A DNA stretch of 64,000 bases, from contig CAJTOZ010000011.1 of the NCBI GenBank assembly GCA_910578095.1, forward strand, positions 1 through 64,000, in the 5' to 3' direction. The notes under the pieces were generated by a model. It saw nothing but the letters and a program-made list of their open reading frames with translations, was not told where the DNA came from and made no database searches. Positions 35,797 through 43,637 of this stretch are shown here, piece after piece. The DNA is from an uncultured Muribaculaceae bacterium. GTDB taxonomy: Bacteria; Bacteroidota; Bacteroidia; Bacteroidales; Muribaculaceae. The first letter of the stretch is position 1, and each line of letters starts with the position of its first letter. A program made the translations under genes and the position numbers.

Positions 35797-36822
35797 ATGT
35801 CAACCAGCGACAACTCCAATATCACACCCGCCCGGGCAGAACAGCAGGCCAACCGCTCCTTGCTCATCACCGTAGGCATTATCGTGGCCGTAGTGGCCGT
35901 CATCGCCATCATCGGTTTCTGCTTCATGAACAAACCCGCAGAAATAGTCGAAGGCCAGGTGGAAGGCACCACCGTGCGCATCTCCGGCAAGCTCCCGGGA
36001 CGCATTGTCGAATTCTTCGTCCATGAGGGCGACTCTGTCCACGCAGGCGACACTCTCGTGCGCATCCACTCGGCCGTGGCCGAGGCGCAGCTCTCGCAGG
36101 CACTCGCCATGGAGGACGTGGCACGCCAGCAGAACCGTAAGGTGGATGCCGGCACCCGCAAGCAGATAGTGCAGGGCGCCTACGATATCTGGCAGCAGGC
36201 CAAAGCGGCGGCCACCATCACAAAAAAGACCTACGACCGCATGCAGCGGCTGTTCTCTGAAGGCGTGATGACAGAGCAGAAACGCGATGAGGCCAAAGCC
36301 GCCTACGATGCTGCCATTGCTGCCGAAAACGCAGCCAAGAGCCAGTACGACCTCGCCGTGGCCGGCGCGCAGAGCGAAGATAAGCAGAGCGCAGCCGCGC
36401 TCGTCGAAGCCGCTGCCGGCGGCGTTGACCAGGTGAAAGCCGTACTCGCCGACGCCTTCCTCACATCGCCCTGCGACGGCACCATCGACCAGGTGTATCC
36501 CGAGGTGGGCGAACTCGTGTCGCTCGGAGCTCCCATCATGAGTGTGCTCAAAGCCGACGACCGTTTCATCGTGTTCAACGTGCGCGAGGAAATGCTCAAC
36601 GAGCTCACCATGGGCAAACGCATGAAAGTGATGATCCCTGCCCTCGACAAAAAAGAGGTGGAAGCGGAAATCTACTACATACGCGACCTGGGCTCCTACG
36701 CCACATGGCGTGCCACAAAGACCACCGGCTCGTGGGACAGCCGCACATTCGAGATCAAGGCCCGTCCGGTAGAGAAAGTGGAGCACCTGCGTCCCGGTAT
36801 GTCGGTAATATTCAACAAGTAA
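35797..36822 (+). CDS. HlyD-family membrane fusion (adaptor) protein
   Basis: A 341-residue periplasmic adaptor anchored by one N-terminal membrane helix (about residues 24-45, LLITVGIIVAVVAVIAIIGF). A lipoyl-like half-motif GKLPGRIVEFFVHEGDSVHAGDTLVRI precedes an alpha-helical hairpin rich in Ala, Glu and Lys (about 85-195), and the second half-motif with the beta-barrel follows (LADAFLTSPCDGTIDQVYPEVGELVSLGAPIMSV). It would bridge the inner-membrane permeases and the TolC-type channel. Close to the EmrA/YbhG type of adaptor. Confidence 0.9.
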   Translation: MSTSDNSNITPARAEQQANRSLLITVGIIVAVVAVIAIIGFCFMNKPAEIVEGQVEGTTVRISGKLPGRIVEFFVHEGDSVHAGDTLVRIHSAVAEAQLSQALAMEDVARQQNRKVDAGTRKQIVQGAYDIWQQAKAAATITKKTYDRMQRLFSEGVMTEQKRDEAKAAYDAAIAAENAAKSQYDLAVAGAQSEDKQSAAALVEAAAGGVDQVKAVLADAFLTSPCDGTIDQVYPEVGELVSLGAPIMSVLKADDRFIVFNVREEMLNELTMGKRMKVMIPALDKKEVEAEIYYIRDLGSYATWRATKTTGSWDSRTFEIKARPVEKVEHLRPGMSVIFNK

Positions 36823-36843
36823 CTCACACTCAACAACAGCTCA

Positions 36844-38004
36844 ATGTCGGCATTTACCAAATCACTACGCCTCGGGGTGGCGGAACTGGCATCGCGCAGG
36901 CTCATCATCTTCGCGATGGTGGCGGTGCCGTTGCTTACCACCGTGTTCTTCGTCGAGCTCATGGACCGCGGTTTGCCGCTGCGCACGCCGGTGGGCATCG
37001 TCGACAATGACATCACGCCCTCGTCGCGCAAAGTGACGCGCATGCTCAATGCCGAGGAATTGCTCGACATACAATACCACTACGACAGTTTCGATGAGGC
37101 TATGGCCTCTGTGCGCCGGGGCGAGACATTCGGTTTCTTCCTGATTCCCGAAAACTTCGAGCGCGATGCCGTGACAGGAAAAAATCCCTCGCTCAGCCTG
37201 TTCACAAACATGAGCTTTTTCGTGCCCGGCACACTGTCGTTCAAGGGATTCAAGACCGGCGCCGTGCTCACCACCGCCGGCCTCGCACAGACCAAACTGA
37301 CCGCCATAGGCATGACCGACGACGCCACCAAAGCGCTGCTGCAGCCCGTAGTGGTCGACACCAACGCCATCGGCAACCCATGGACCAACTATAACTACTA
37401 CCTCACCACATCGTTCATGCCGGGACTGCTGCAACTGATGATTCTGCTCATCACAGTGTACAGCATCACTATGGAGATAAAGAACGGCACATCCGTGAGG
37501 TGGCTCAACACCGCCGGCGGCTCCATTCTCAGAGCCATGGCAGGCAAGCTCCTGCCGCAGACACTGGTGTGGAGCCTCGTAGGGCTGGCCATGCTCGGTA
37601 TGCTGTTCGGGTTCTACCATTTCCCCATCTACTGCAGCCCGTGGATAATGGCTCTCGCCATGGTGCTGATGGTGATAGCCTCCCAGGCTCTGGGTGTGCT
37701 GATAGCCTCCGCTCTCCCCAACCCGCGTCTGGCTCTGAGCATAGCCTCGCTGACAGGCATTCTCACCTTTTCCATAGCGGCATTCTCCTATCCCGTCGCC
37801 AGCATGTATGGCTCCATCGGCATATTCAGCTACATACTGCCCGTGCGCTACTACTTCCTTATCTATGTGAAGCAGGCTCTTGACGGTGTGCCTCTCTACT
37901 ATTCCCGCTACTTTTTCGCAGCCCTCATAGCATTCCCGCTTGTGTGCTCGTGTCTGCTCGGACGGCTGAAAAAGGCATGCCAGCACCCCGTCTACGTGCC
38001 CTGA
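36844..38004 (+). CDS. ABC-2 type permease, first of a pair
   Basis: A 386-residue inner-membrane permease with the YbhS/YhhJ layout: one N-terminal helix (about residues 20-40), a large extracytoplasmic domain (about 45-190), then five or six helices from about residue 195 (FMPGLLQLMILLITVYSITMEI onward). The segment following that helix, EIKNGTSVRWLNTA, is the usual cytoplasmic coupling loop. No ATPase domain is fused and none is encoded next to it, although ABC-2 permeases need one. It starts 21 bases after the adaptor gene. Confidence 0.88.
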   Translation: MSAFTKSLRLGVAELASRRLIIFAMVAVPLLTTVFFVELMDRGLPLRTPVGIVDNDITPSSRKVTRMLNAEELLDIQYHYDSFDEAMASVRRGETFGFFLIPENFERDAVTGKNPSLSLFTNMSFFVPGTLSFKGFKTGAVLTTAGLAQTKLTAIGMTDDATKALLQPVVVDTNAIGNPWTNYNYYLTTSFMPGLLQLMILLITVYSITMEIKNGTSVRWLNTAGGSILRAMAGKLLPQTLVWSLVGLAMLGMLFGFYHFPIYCSPWIMALAMVLMVIASQALGVLIASALPNPRLALSIASLTGILTFSIAAFSYPVASMYGSIGIFSYILPVRYYFLIYVKQALDGVPLYYSRYFFAALIAFPLVCSCLLGRLKKACQHPVYVP

Positions 38005-38028
38005 TCCCACCATAACCAACTCCAGAAT

Positions 38029-39225
38029 ATGAATCCCTTCAAATCCATAGCAAACGGCTTCGGCGACTTCTGCCGGGCATTCCGCAACGAGATGGGCGTC
38101 ATCACGCACGATGTAGGCGTAATGCTCTTTTTCGTGGTGCTGCCGCTGTTCTATCCCATCGTCTACACGCTCATCTACAACACCGAGGTAGTGGACAGTC
38201 TGCCCTTTGCCGTGGTCGACCACTCCCGCACGCCCGAGTCGCGCAGCCTTGTGCGCATGGCCGATGCCACGCCCGAGCTTGAGCTCTACGACTACGCCGC
38301 CGACATGCAGGAAGCGCGCCGGATGTGGGCCGCGTCGAAGGTGGTGGGCGTAATGGAAATACCCGCCGACTATGCCCGTAAGACCGCACAGGGCGAGCAG
38401 GCACACGTGACATTTTTCTGCGACATGAGCCTCCTGCTGCGCTACCGTGCGGCTCTGAGCGCACTCACCTCCGTACAGCTCGAGACCATCAACAATCTCA
38501 CCGAGGAACGCATCAACACCCTCGGTCTTCCCGCATCCACAATCTCGGCATCGCCCGTAGAAGTGGACACCAACTTCCTGGGCGACACCCAGCAGGGATT
38601 CGCATCGTTCATCATCCCCGGCATCGTCATCCTCATCCTGCAGCAAAGCATGGTGCTCGGTATATGCCTCATAGCAGGCACCGAGGCCGAGAAACGCAGC
38701 CGCGGAATCCTTTCGGGCGCTCGCGGCGGCGTGGTGCCCACTGTGCTCGGAAAGGCTCTGGCCTACACCTTCTTCTACATCCCGGCCACCATCTACATGC
38801 TCCATTACGTGCCGGAGTGGTTCGATCTGCCCCATCAGGGAGCCCCTCTGCAATGGCTTCTCTTCTGCCTGCCGTTGCTGATGGCGTCGGCCATGTTCGG
38901 CATGGCGCTCAGCCACCTGATGCGTCAGCGTGAGGACGCGTTCATCTACATCGTGTTCACCTCGGTGATATTTCTCTTCCTCTCCGGGCTCACATGGCCA
39001 CGCTTCGCCATGCCGTCGCTGCTCTACTGCCTGGCCGACTGCGTGCCGGCCACATGGGGAGTGGAAGGCTTCGTGCGCATAAATTCAAATGGCGCCACAC
39101 TCGCCGAACAGAGCGAGCCATACATGTGGCTATGGGGGCTGACGCTCGCCTACTTCGCGGCTGCTGTAGCCATTGAGTCCATATCGCGCCGCCGCGACCG
39201 CCGCCTCAGCGCCGCACGCGCCTGA
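38029..39225 (+). CDS. ABC-2 type permease, second of a pair
   Basis: A 398-residue permease with the same layout as its upstream neighbour: N-terminal helix (about 30-50, VGVMLFFVVLPLFYPIVYTLIY), large extracytoplasmic domain, then helices from about residue 183 (FASFIIPGIVILILQQSMVLGICLI) with a coupling loop GTEAEKRSRGIL. The two permeases probably form a heterodimer. The gene begins 24 bases after the first permease and is the last of the operon; the following 192 bases hold a promoter for the next gene but no evident terminator. Confidence 0.88.
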   Translation: MNPFKSIANGFGDFCRAFRNEMGVITHDVGVMLFFVVLPLFYPIVYTLIYNTEVVDSLPFAVVDHSRTPESRSLVRMADATPELELYDYAADMQEARRMWAASKVVGVMEIPADYARKTAQGEQAHVTFFCDMSLLLRYRAALSALTSVQLETINNLTEERINTLGLPASTISASPVEVDTNFLGDTQQGFASFIIPGIVILILQQSMVLGICLIAGTEAEKRSRGILSGARGGVVPTVLGKALAYTFFYIPATIYMLHYVPEWFDLPHQGAPLQWLLFCLPLLMASAMFGMALSHLMRQREDAFIYIVFTSVIFLFLSGLTWPRFAMPSLLYCLADCVPATWGVEGFVRINSNGATLAEQSEPYMWLWGLTLAYFAAAVAIESISRRRDRRLSAARA

Positions 39226-39290
39226 CCCGCTCTCCATAGGCGAAAACCCGACGCGCAGCGACTTAAAATTAGCTAAAAAGCGGGGGCACT

Positions 39291-39322
39291 GTTGGATGCA
39301 TGCATTTTTTTACGTAGTTTTG
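39291..39322 (+). promoter_or_regulatory. Promoter of the Trp/Gly-rich protein gene
   Basis: GTTG at 39291-39294, a 20-base spacer and TAGTTTTG at 39315-39322. The predicted start near 39329 leaves a leader of about 90 bases before the ATG at 39418. Confidence 0.68.
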
Positions 39323-39417
39323 TAGTCCTTAGCGTACTATGCCCCATAGTGTTTTAAACTTTTCGGCGCATGGAACGTCTAAGCATATAAAGCAAATCTC
39401 TCTAAAAAGTCACACCT

Positions 39418-40647
39418 ATGAAAATGCGACACTACATACCCCTGATAGCCTCGCTGGCAGTTATGGCTCTCCCGGCTGCCGCGCAAGACTACGAGGACGA
39501 CATATACTACAATCCCGACAAGGCGAAAAAAACCGCGCCTGCCCCACAAAAGCAGACGCAGAACGCCTATATCACCGGCGCACGCACATCAGCACCGGTG
39601 GCTGCCGACTATCCCGCTGCCGACACCTATACACCGGCTCCCGGAGCAGGATTGCAGATGAACGTCGACGAGTACAACCGCCGCGTGCCCGCCTCAACGC
39701 CCGACAGCGTAGCCGGCGCGCCGGAATCCGATGCCGACTTCACCTACACACGCCGTCTCGAGCGATTCCACAATCCCGATATCGTGGCGCAGAGCGGCGA
39801 TGAGGAACTGGTGGAATATTATTACGCCACGGAACAGCCCACGGTGATCAACGTCAATGTGATCGACATCGACCCGTGGAACTGGTGGGGACCGTCGTGG
39901 GGATGGCGCTATTCCTCATGGTACTCCCCTTATTGGAATCCCTACTATAGCTTCGGTTGGGGCCCCTCCTGGAATTGGGGCTGGGGTCCGTCGTGGAGCT
40001 GGGGCTGGGGTGGCTGGTACGACCCCTACTGGTCGTGGGCCGGCGGCTGGGGACCTGCCTGGGGCTGGGGACCCGCTCTGCCTCCTCCCGGACCCTCCTG
40101 GGGCGGCAACCACGCATGGCGTCCGTCGGGACCCGGCTCCAACCGCCCGCATCGTCCGGCCACTGGTTCGGGCATGGCATCCACCCACCGTCCCGGCAAT
40201 AACGGTCTCTCCACCAACCGTCGCCCGGGCAACAACGGATACGGCGCAGCCGCAATGCGGCCGGGAGCCAGCGGCAGACCCTCTTCGTCGGGCACTACCA
40301 CAATGGGCCGTGGCCGATATGGCAATAACCGCACCGGCATAAGCAGCGGCAACCGAATGCCAAACCGCCCCACCGGAGCCACCGTCAACGGCACCACACG
40401 CCGCGCCACAGGCATCAACAGCACCGGCGGCTACAACACCCGCCGCTCCACCGGAAGCACCAACCTGCGGAACAATTCCGTGAACTCATCCACCCGCAGC
40501 ACATCTACCCGCAACACCGGCACCCGCAGCACGGGCAGCTACAACACCGGCCGAAGCCATAGCGGAGGCGGCAGTTTCGGAGGCGGCAGAAGCACCGGAG
40601 GCGGAGGTGGCAGTCATAGCGGCGGAGGTAGCCGCGGACGCCGCTAA
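39418..40647 (+). CDS. Secreted tryptophan/glycine-rich low-complexity protein of unknown function
   Basis: A 409-residue protein with a clear signal peptide (about 1-22, MALPAAAQD). Residues 25-145 are acidic and Tyr/Pro-containing. Residues 150-235 hold 22 tryptophans in about 85 positions, in repeats built from GPSW, GWGP and YDPYW, and the remainder to the C-terminus is Gly/Ser/Thr/Asn/Arg-rich and basic, ending SGGGSRGRR. I recognise no catalytic domain. The aromatic/glycine segment could form a surface adhesive or a disordered envelope-associated region; this is a guess. Own promoter upstream and strong terminator downstream, so it is probably a single-gene transcript. Confidence 0.8.
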   Translation: MKMRHYIPLIASLAVMALPAAAQDYEDDIYYNPDKAKKTAPAPQKQTQNAYITGARTSAPVAADYPAADTYTPAPGAGLQMNVDEYNRRVPASTPDSVAGAPESDADFTYTRRLERFHNPDIVAQSGDEELVEYYYATEQPTVINVNVIDIDPWNWWGPSWGWRYSSWYSPYWNPYYSFGWGPSWNWGWGPSWSWGWGGWYDPYWSWAGGWGPAWGWGPALPPPGPSWGGNHAWRPSGPGSNRPHRPATGSGMASTHRPGNNGLSTNRRPGNNGYGAAAMRPGASGRPSSSGTTTMGRGRYGNNRTGISSGNRMPNRPTGATVNGTTRRATGINSTGGYNTRRSTGSTNLRNNSVNSSTRSTSTRNTGTRSTGSYNTGRSHSGGGSFGGGRSTGGGGGSHSGGGSRGRR

Positions 40648-40660
40648 AACCCACAGAAAT

Positions 40661-40698
40661 ACGATTTTCCGGAACATTCAGAGCCGGAAAATCGTTTT
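40661..40698 (+). terminator. Intrinsic terminator after the Trp/Gly-rich gene
   Basis: Perfect 12-bp stem ACGATTTTCCGG/CCGGAAAATCGT (40661-40672 with 40684-40695), an 11-base loop and a TTTT tract, 13 bases after the stop codon. The A-rich 5' arm also makes it plausible as a terminator on the opposite strand. Confidence 0.82.
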
Positions 40699-40733
40699 CA
40701 TATCACACACTCACGTTTTCAACCACACGCATT

Positions 40734-42326
40734 ATGAAAAAACTCCTCCTTCCAGCAATAGCTCTGGCAATTCCTGCCGCTATGCTCGCACAGAGCGCCA
40801 CCGATGCCTACACTCTCTCGCAGACCGACCTGCGCGGTACGGCCCGCTTCATGAGCATGGGAGGCGCTTTCACCGCACTCGGCGGCGATCTCTCGGCCGT
40901 AACGCTCAACCCCGCATCGCTGGGCGTATACCGCAGCAGCGAGATCGGCGCCACGCTCGACATCAGTTTCCGCAACTACAAGACAGCCGGCTCAGAAGGC
41001 TCCCTCAGCGAGAAACAGACCAAAGCCTACTGCAACAATTTCGGCTATGTGGGCGTAGTGCGTCTCGATGGCACCATGCGCAGCTTCGCCTGGGGAGCGA
41101 GCTACAACCGCACGGCCTCCTTCGACCGCATCACCAACGGCTACACCAACCCCACGCAGACCTCTCTCTCAAACTATATCGCAGCATTCACCAACGGAAC
41201 ATACGCAGGCGATATGGACTTTGTGGAAAACAAATACAACCCATACGCCGATTCCGACATCAATTGGCTCAGCATTCTGGCCTACAACTCATACATCATC
41301 AACCCCAACAACCGCGCATCCGATGAATATGTGGGGCTGTACATGAACGGCACCCACGGCGATGCCGTATTCCAGTCGCGCGAGCGCGGATACGTCGATG
41401 AATACAATTTCAGTTTCGGCGGCAATGTGAGCGATGTGGTCAACTGGGGTGTGAATATCGGTATCACCGACCTCAGCTACACCCGCGATGTGCTCTACTC
41501 CGAAAGCATGGAAGGCGCGTACATCCCCAATTCCGCAGGCAAGTTTGTCAACGGCAACGCCGGTTTCGACCTCTACAACTCGCAGAGCGTCAGCGGCAAC
41601 GGATGGAACCTCAACTTCGGTGTCATCATCAAGCCTATCAATGAATTCCGTATCGGTCTCTCCGTGAAGACCCCCACCTGGTGGAACCTCCAGCACGCTG
41701 CCGCAGCCGAAACCGACTATCGGTACACCCCCGCCGGTTCCGGCTCAACACTGGAAGGCAACGAATACACCGACGGAGCATCCTTCGACTCCCGCCTCAA
41801 CTCGCCGTGGCACCTCAACGTGGGTGTGGCCGGTGTCATAGGCGGCAAAGGCATCATAAGCCTCGACTACGAACGCATAGCCTACCCCGACATGAAAGTG
41901 AAGCATCAGAACGGATGGTATGGCGACTTCGTAAGCGCCGACTACGTGAATCAGGACATCAAGGACTACTTCCAGGCCGCCAACGCCCTGCGCATCGGCG
42001 CCGAGTACCGCGTGACCCCGCAGTTCAGCATACGTGCCGGCTACGCATGGCAAGGAGCATCTGTCAAGGAAGAAGCCGAGCGGGGCGATATCGAAGTGCT
42101 CACCGCAGGCACAGACCCCTCCTACACTTTCAACAAGACCACCAACCAGCTGAGCTTCGGCGCCGGCTATCGCTACAAAGGATGGTATATCGACGCAGCC
42201 TACGTCTACAAATCGCGCAGCAGCGAATACCATGCTTTCGCCGACTGGGACGGATTCCGTGCCCCCACCGGCAAGATCGACGAACACACGAGCAGCATCG
42301 TGCTCAGCACAGGTTTCCGTTTCTAA
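40734..42326 (+). CDS. FadL/OMPP1-family outer-membrane protein
   Basis: A 530-residue outer-membrane beta-barrel of the OMPP1/FadL/TodX family, which passes hydrophobic molecules through the outer membrane. Signal peptide about 1-20 (PAAMLAQ). The family N-terminus ARFMSMGGAFTALGGDLSAVTLNPASLGVYR (residues 36-66) marks the hatch and Asn-Pro-Ala motif; the barrel ends in STGFRF with C-terminal Phe. Bacteroidota members often carry the label hemin receptor without proof. The sdaA gene begins at the next base after its stop (TAAATG), so the two may be coupled in one transcript. No good promoter box was seen in the 35 bases between the upstream terminator and its start. Confidence 0.88.
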   Translation: MKKLLLPAIALAIPAAMLAQSATDAYTLSQTDLRGTARFMSMGGAFTALGGDLSAVTLNPASLGVYRSSEIGATLDISFRNYKTAGSEGSLSEKQTKAYCNNFGYVGVVRLDGTMRSFAWGASYNRTASFDRITNGYTNPTQTSLSNYIAAFTNGTYAGDMDFVENKYNPYADSDINWLSILAYNSYIINPNNRASDEYVGLYMNGTHGDAVFQSRERGYVDEYNFSFGGNVSDVVNWGVNIGITDLSYTRDVLYSESMEGAYIPNSAGKFVNGNAGFDLYNSQSVSGNGWNLNFGVIIKPINEFRIGLSVKTPTWWNLQHAAAAETDYRYTPAGSGSTLEGNEYTDGASFDSRLNSPWHLNVGVAGVIGGKGIISLDYERIAYPDMKVKHQNGWYGDFVSADYVNQDIKDYFQAANALRIGAEYRVTPQFSIRAGYAWQGASVKEEAERGDIEVLTAGTDPSYTFNKTTNQLSFGAGYRYKGWYIDAAYVYKSRSSEYHAFADWDGFRAPTGKIDEHTSSIVLSTGFRF

Positions 42327-43526
42327 ATGGAGTCTATAAAGCAACTCTACAAGATAGGTCTCGGCCCCTCGAGCTCGCACACGATGGGGCCGCGCAAGGC
42401 CGCCACGCGCTTTCTGGAATCGCTTCAGGAAGCGCCTGCGCGCTTTGAGGCCGCACTCTACGGCAGTCTGGCGGCCACCGGAAAAGGCCACCTCACCGAT
42501 GTAGCCATCCTTGATGTGCTCTCCCCCGTAGCGCCCACCGAGATCCTATGGGCTCCCGACACCATACTGCCGTTCCACACCAACGGCATGACATTCCGCG
42601 CATTCGCCGCCGACGGCTCTTTGGTAGCTTCCCGCACATACTACAGTATAGGCGGAGGCGACATAGTGGAAGATGGCGAGACACGCACACCCGGAGAAAG
42701 CATCTACCCTCTCACACGCATAAAGGACATCCAGCAATGGTGCGAGGAGACCGGACGCAGCTATTGGGAATATGTCGACATGTATGAACAACCGGACATC
42801 TGGGATTATCTTGCCGAAGTGTGGCGTGTGATGAAAGCCGCCGTGGAGCGTGGCATCGAGGCCGAGGGCGTGCTGCCCGGAGGTCTCGGCGTGCGCCGCA
42901 AGGCCGTCAGCTACTACGTGCATGCCGCCGGCTATGCCGACAGCCTCAAAAGCCGCGGGCTCATCTATGCCTACGCTCTTGCGGTGAGCGAGGAAAACGC
43001 CGCCGGCGGAGAAATCGTCACCGCACCCACATGCGGCTCCTGCGGAATAGTGCCCGCTGTGCTGTACCACCTCTATCATTCCAAGCACTTCAGCGAGAAA
43101 CGCATCCTGAGAGCGCTGGCCACCGCCGGCCTATTCGGAAACATTGTCAAGTTCAACGCCAGTGTGAGCGGCGCCGAGGTCGGATGCCAAGGCGAGGTCG
43201 GCGTGGCATGTGCCATGGCGGCTGCAGCGGCATCGCAACTGTTCGGCGGCACCCCGGCACAGATAGAGTACTCCGCCGAGATGGGCCTTGAGCATCACCT
43301 CGGCCTTACGTGCGACCCTGTGTGCGGCCTGGTGCAGATACCCTGCATAGAGCGCAATGCCTATGCCGCCGCGCGTGCGCTCGACGCCAATCTCTACGCC
43401 GCCTACAGCGACGGACGTCACTCCGTCAGCTTCGACCGCATAGTGGAGGTGATGAAGCAGACAGGCCACGACATCCCGTCCCTGTACAAAGAAACAGCCC
43501 TCGGAGGCCTCGCGGCCATCAAATAG
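42327..43526 (+). CDS. sdaA: L-serine ammonia-lyase (iron-sulfur L-serine dehydratase)
   Basis: Cytoplasmic 4Fe-4S enzyme of 399 residues that converts L-serine to pyruvate and ammonia. The beta and alpha parts are fused: N-terminal GLGPSSSHTMGPRKAA (residues 12-27), alpha-part motif APTCGSCGIVPAVLYH with Cys236 and Cys239, and HHLGLTCDPVCGLVQIPCIERNAYAA, which supplies the other cluster cysteines. Its length is slightly short of the E. coli-type enzyme (about 455) but all motif blocks are present. The start follows the stop of the FadL-type gene without a gap; a terminator lies 25 bases after its stop. Confidence 0.94.
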   Translation: MESIKQLYKIGLGPSSSHTMGPRKAATRFLESLQEAPARFEAALYGSLAATGKGHLTDVAILDVLSPVAPTEILWAPDTILPFHTNGMTFRAFAADGSLVASRTYYSIGGGDIVEDGETRTPGESIYPLTRIKDIQQWCEETGRSYWEYVDMYEQPDIWDYLAEVWRVMKAAVERGIEAEGVLPGGLGVRRKAVSYYVHAAGYADSLKSRGLIYAYALAVSEENAAGGEIVTAPTCGSCGIVPAVLYHLYHSKHFSEKRILRALATAGLFGNIVKFNASVSGAEVGCQGEVGVACAMAAAAASQLFGGTPAQIEYSAEMGLEHHLGLTCDPVCGLVQIPCIERNAYAAARALDANLYAAYSDGRHSVSFDRIVEVMKQTGHDIPSLYKETALGGLAAIK

Positions 43527-43545
43527 GGCTCCGACAGGCACAGTT

Positions 43546-43611
43546 GTTACTACCGCACCGGCTAAAAGTTACGCCGGCGCGGTCTTTTTTATGTAGTATT
43601 TGCTAAATTTG
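43546..43611 (+). promoter_or_regulatory. Candidate promoter with weaker paired GTTAC sites, before the GH43-GH31 pair
   Basis: A -7 box TAAATTTG lies at 43604-43611. GTTAC occurs at 43546 and 43568, 22 bp apart, and the inner copy is 36 bp upstream of the -7 box, as at the three xylan-locus promoters. The flanking bases match less well (TTGTTAC and AAGTTAC) and the inner site sits in the loop of the sdaA terminator, so chance is not excluded. No TTTG is present at the -33 position. Confidence 0.45.
43552..43590 (+). terminator. Intrinsic terminator after sdaA
   Basis: Stem ACCGCACCGGC/GCCGGCGCGGT (43552-43562 with 43573-43583, one mismatch), a 10-base loop and a run CTTTTTT. The GTTAC half-site at 43568 lies in the 3' half of the loop. 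Confidence 0.8.
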
Positions 43612-43637
43612 CACCATATAAACCCATCATCGATATC

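Noticed and set aside
39950..40090. G-rich tandem DNA repeat resembling TGGGGC units, possible G-quadruplex or CRISPR-like array
   Set aside because: The units are irregular and follow codon phase for Trp and Gly; they are explained by the low-complexity protein. Quadruplex formation cannot be judged by eye.
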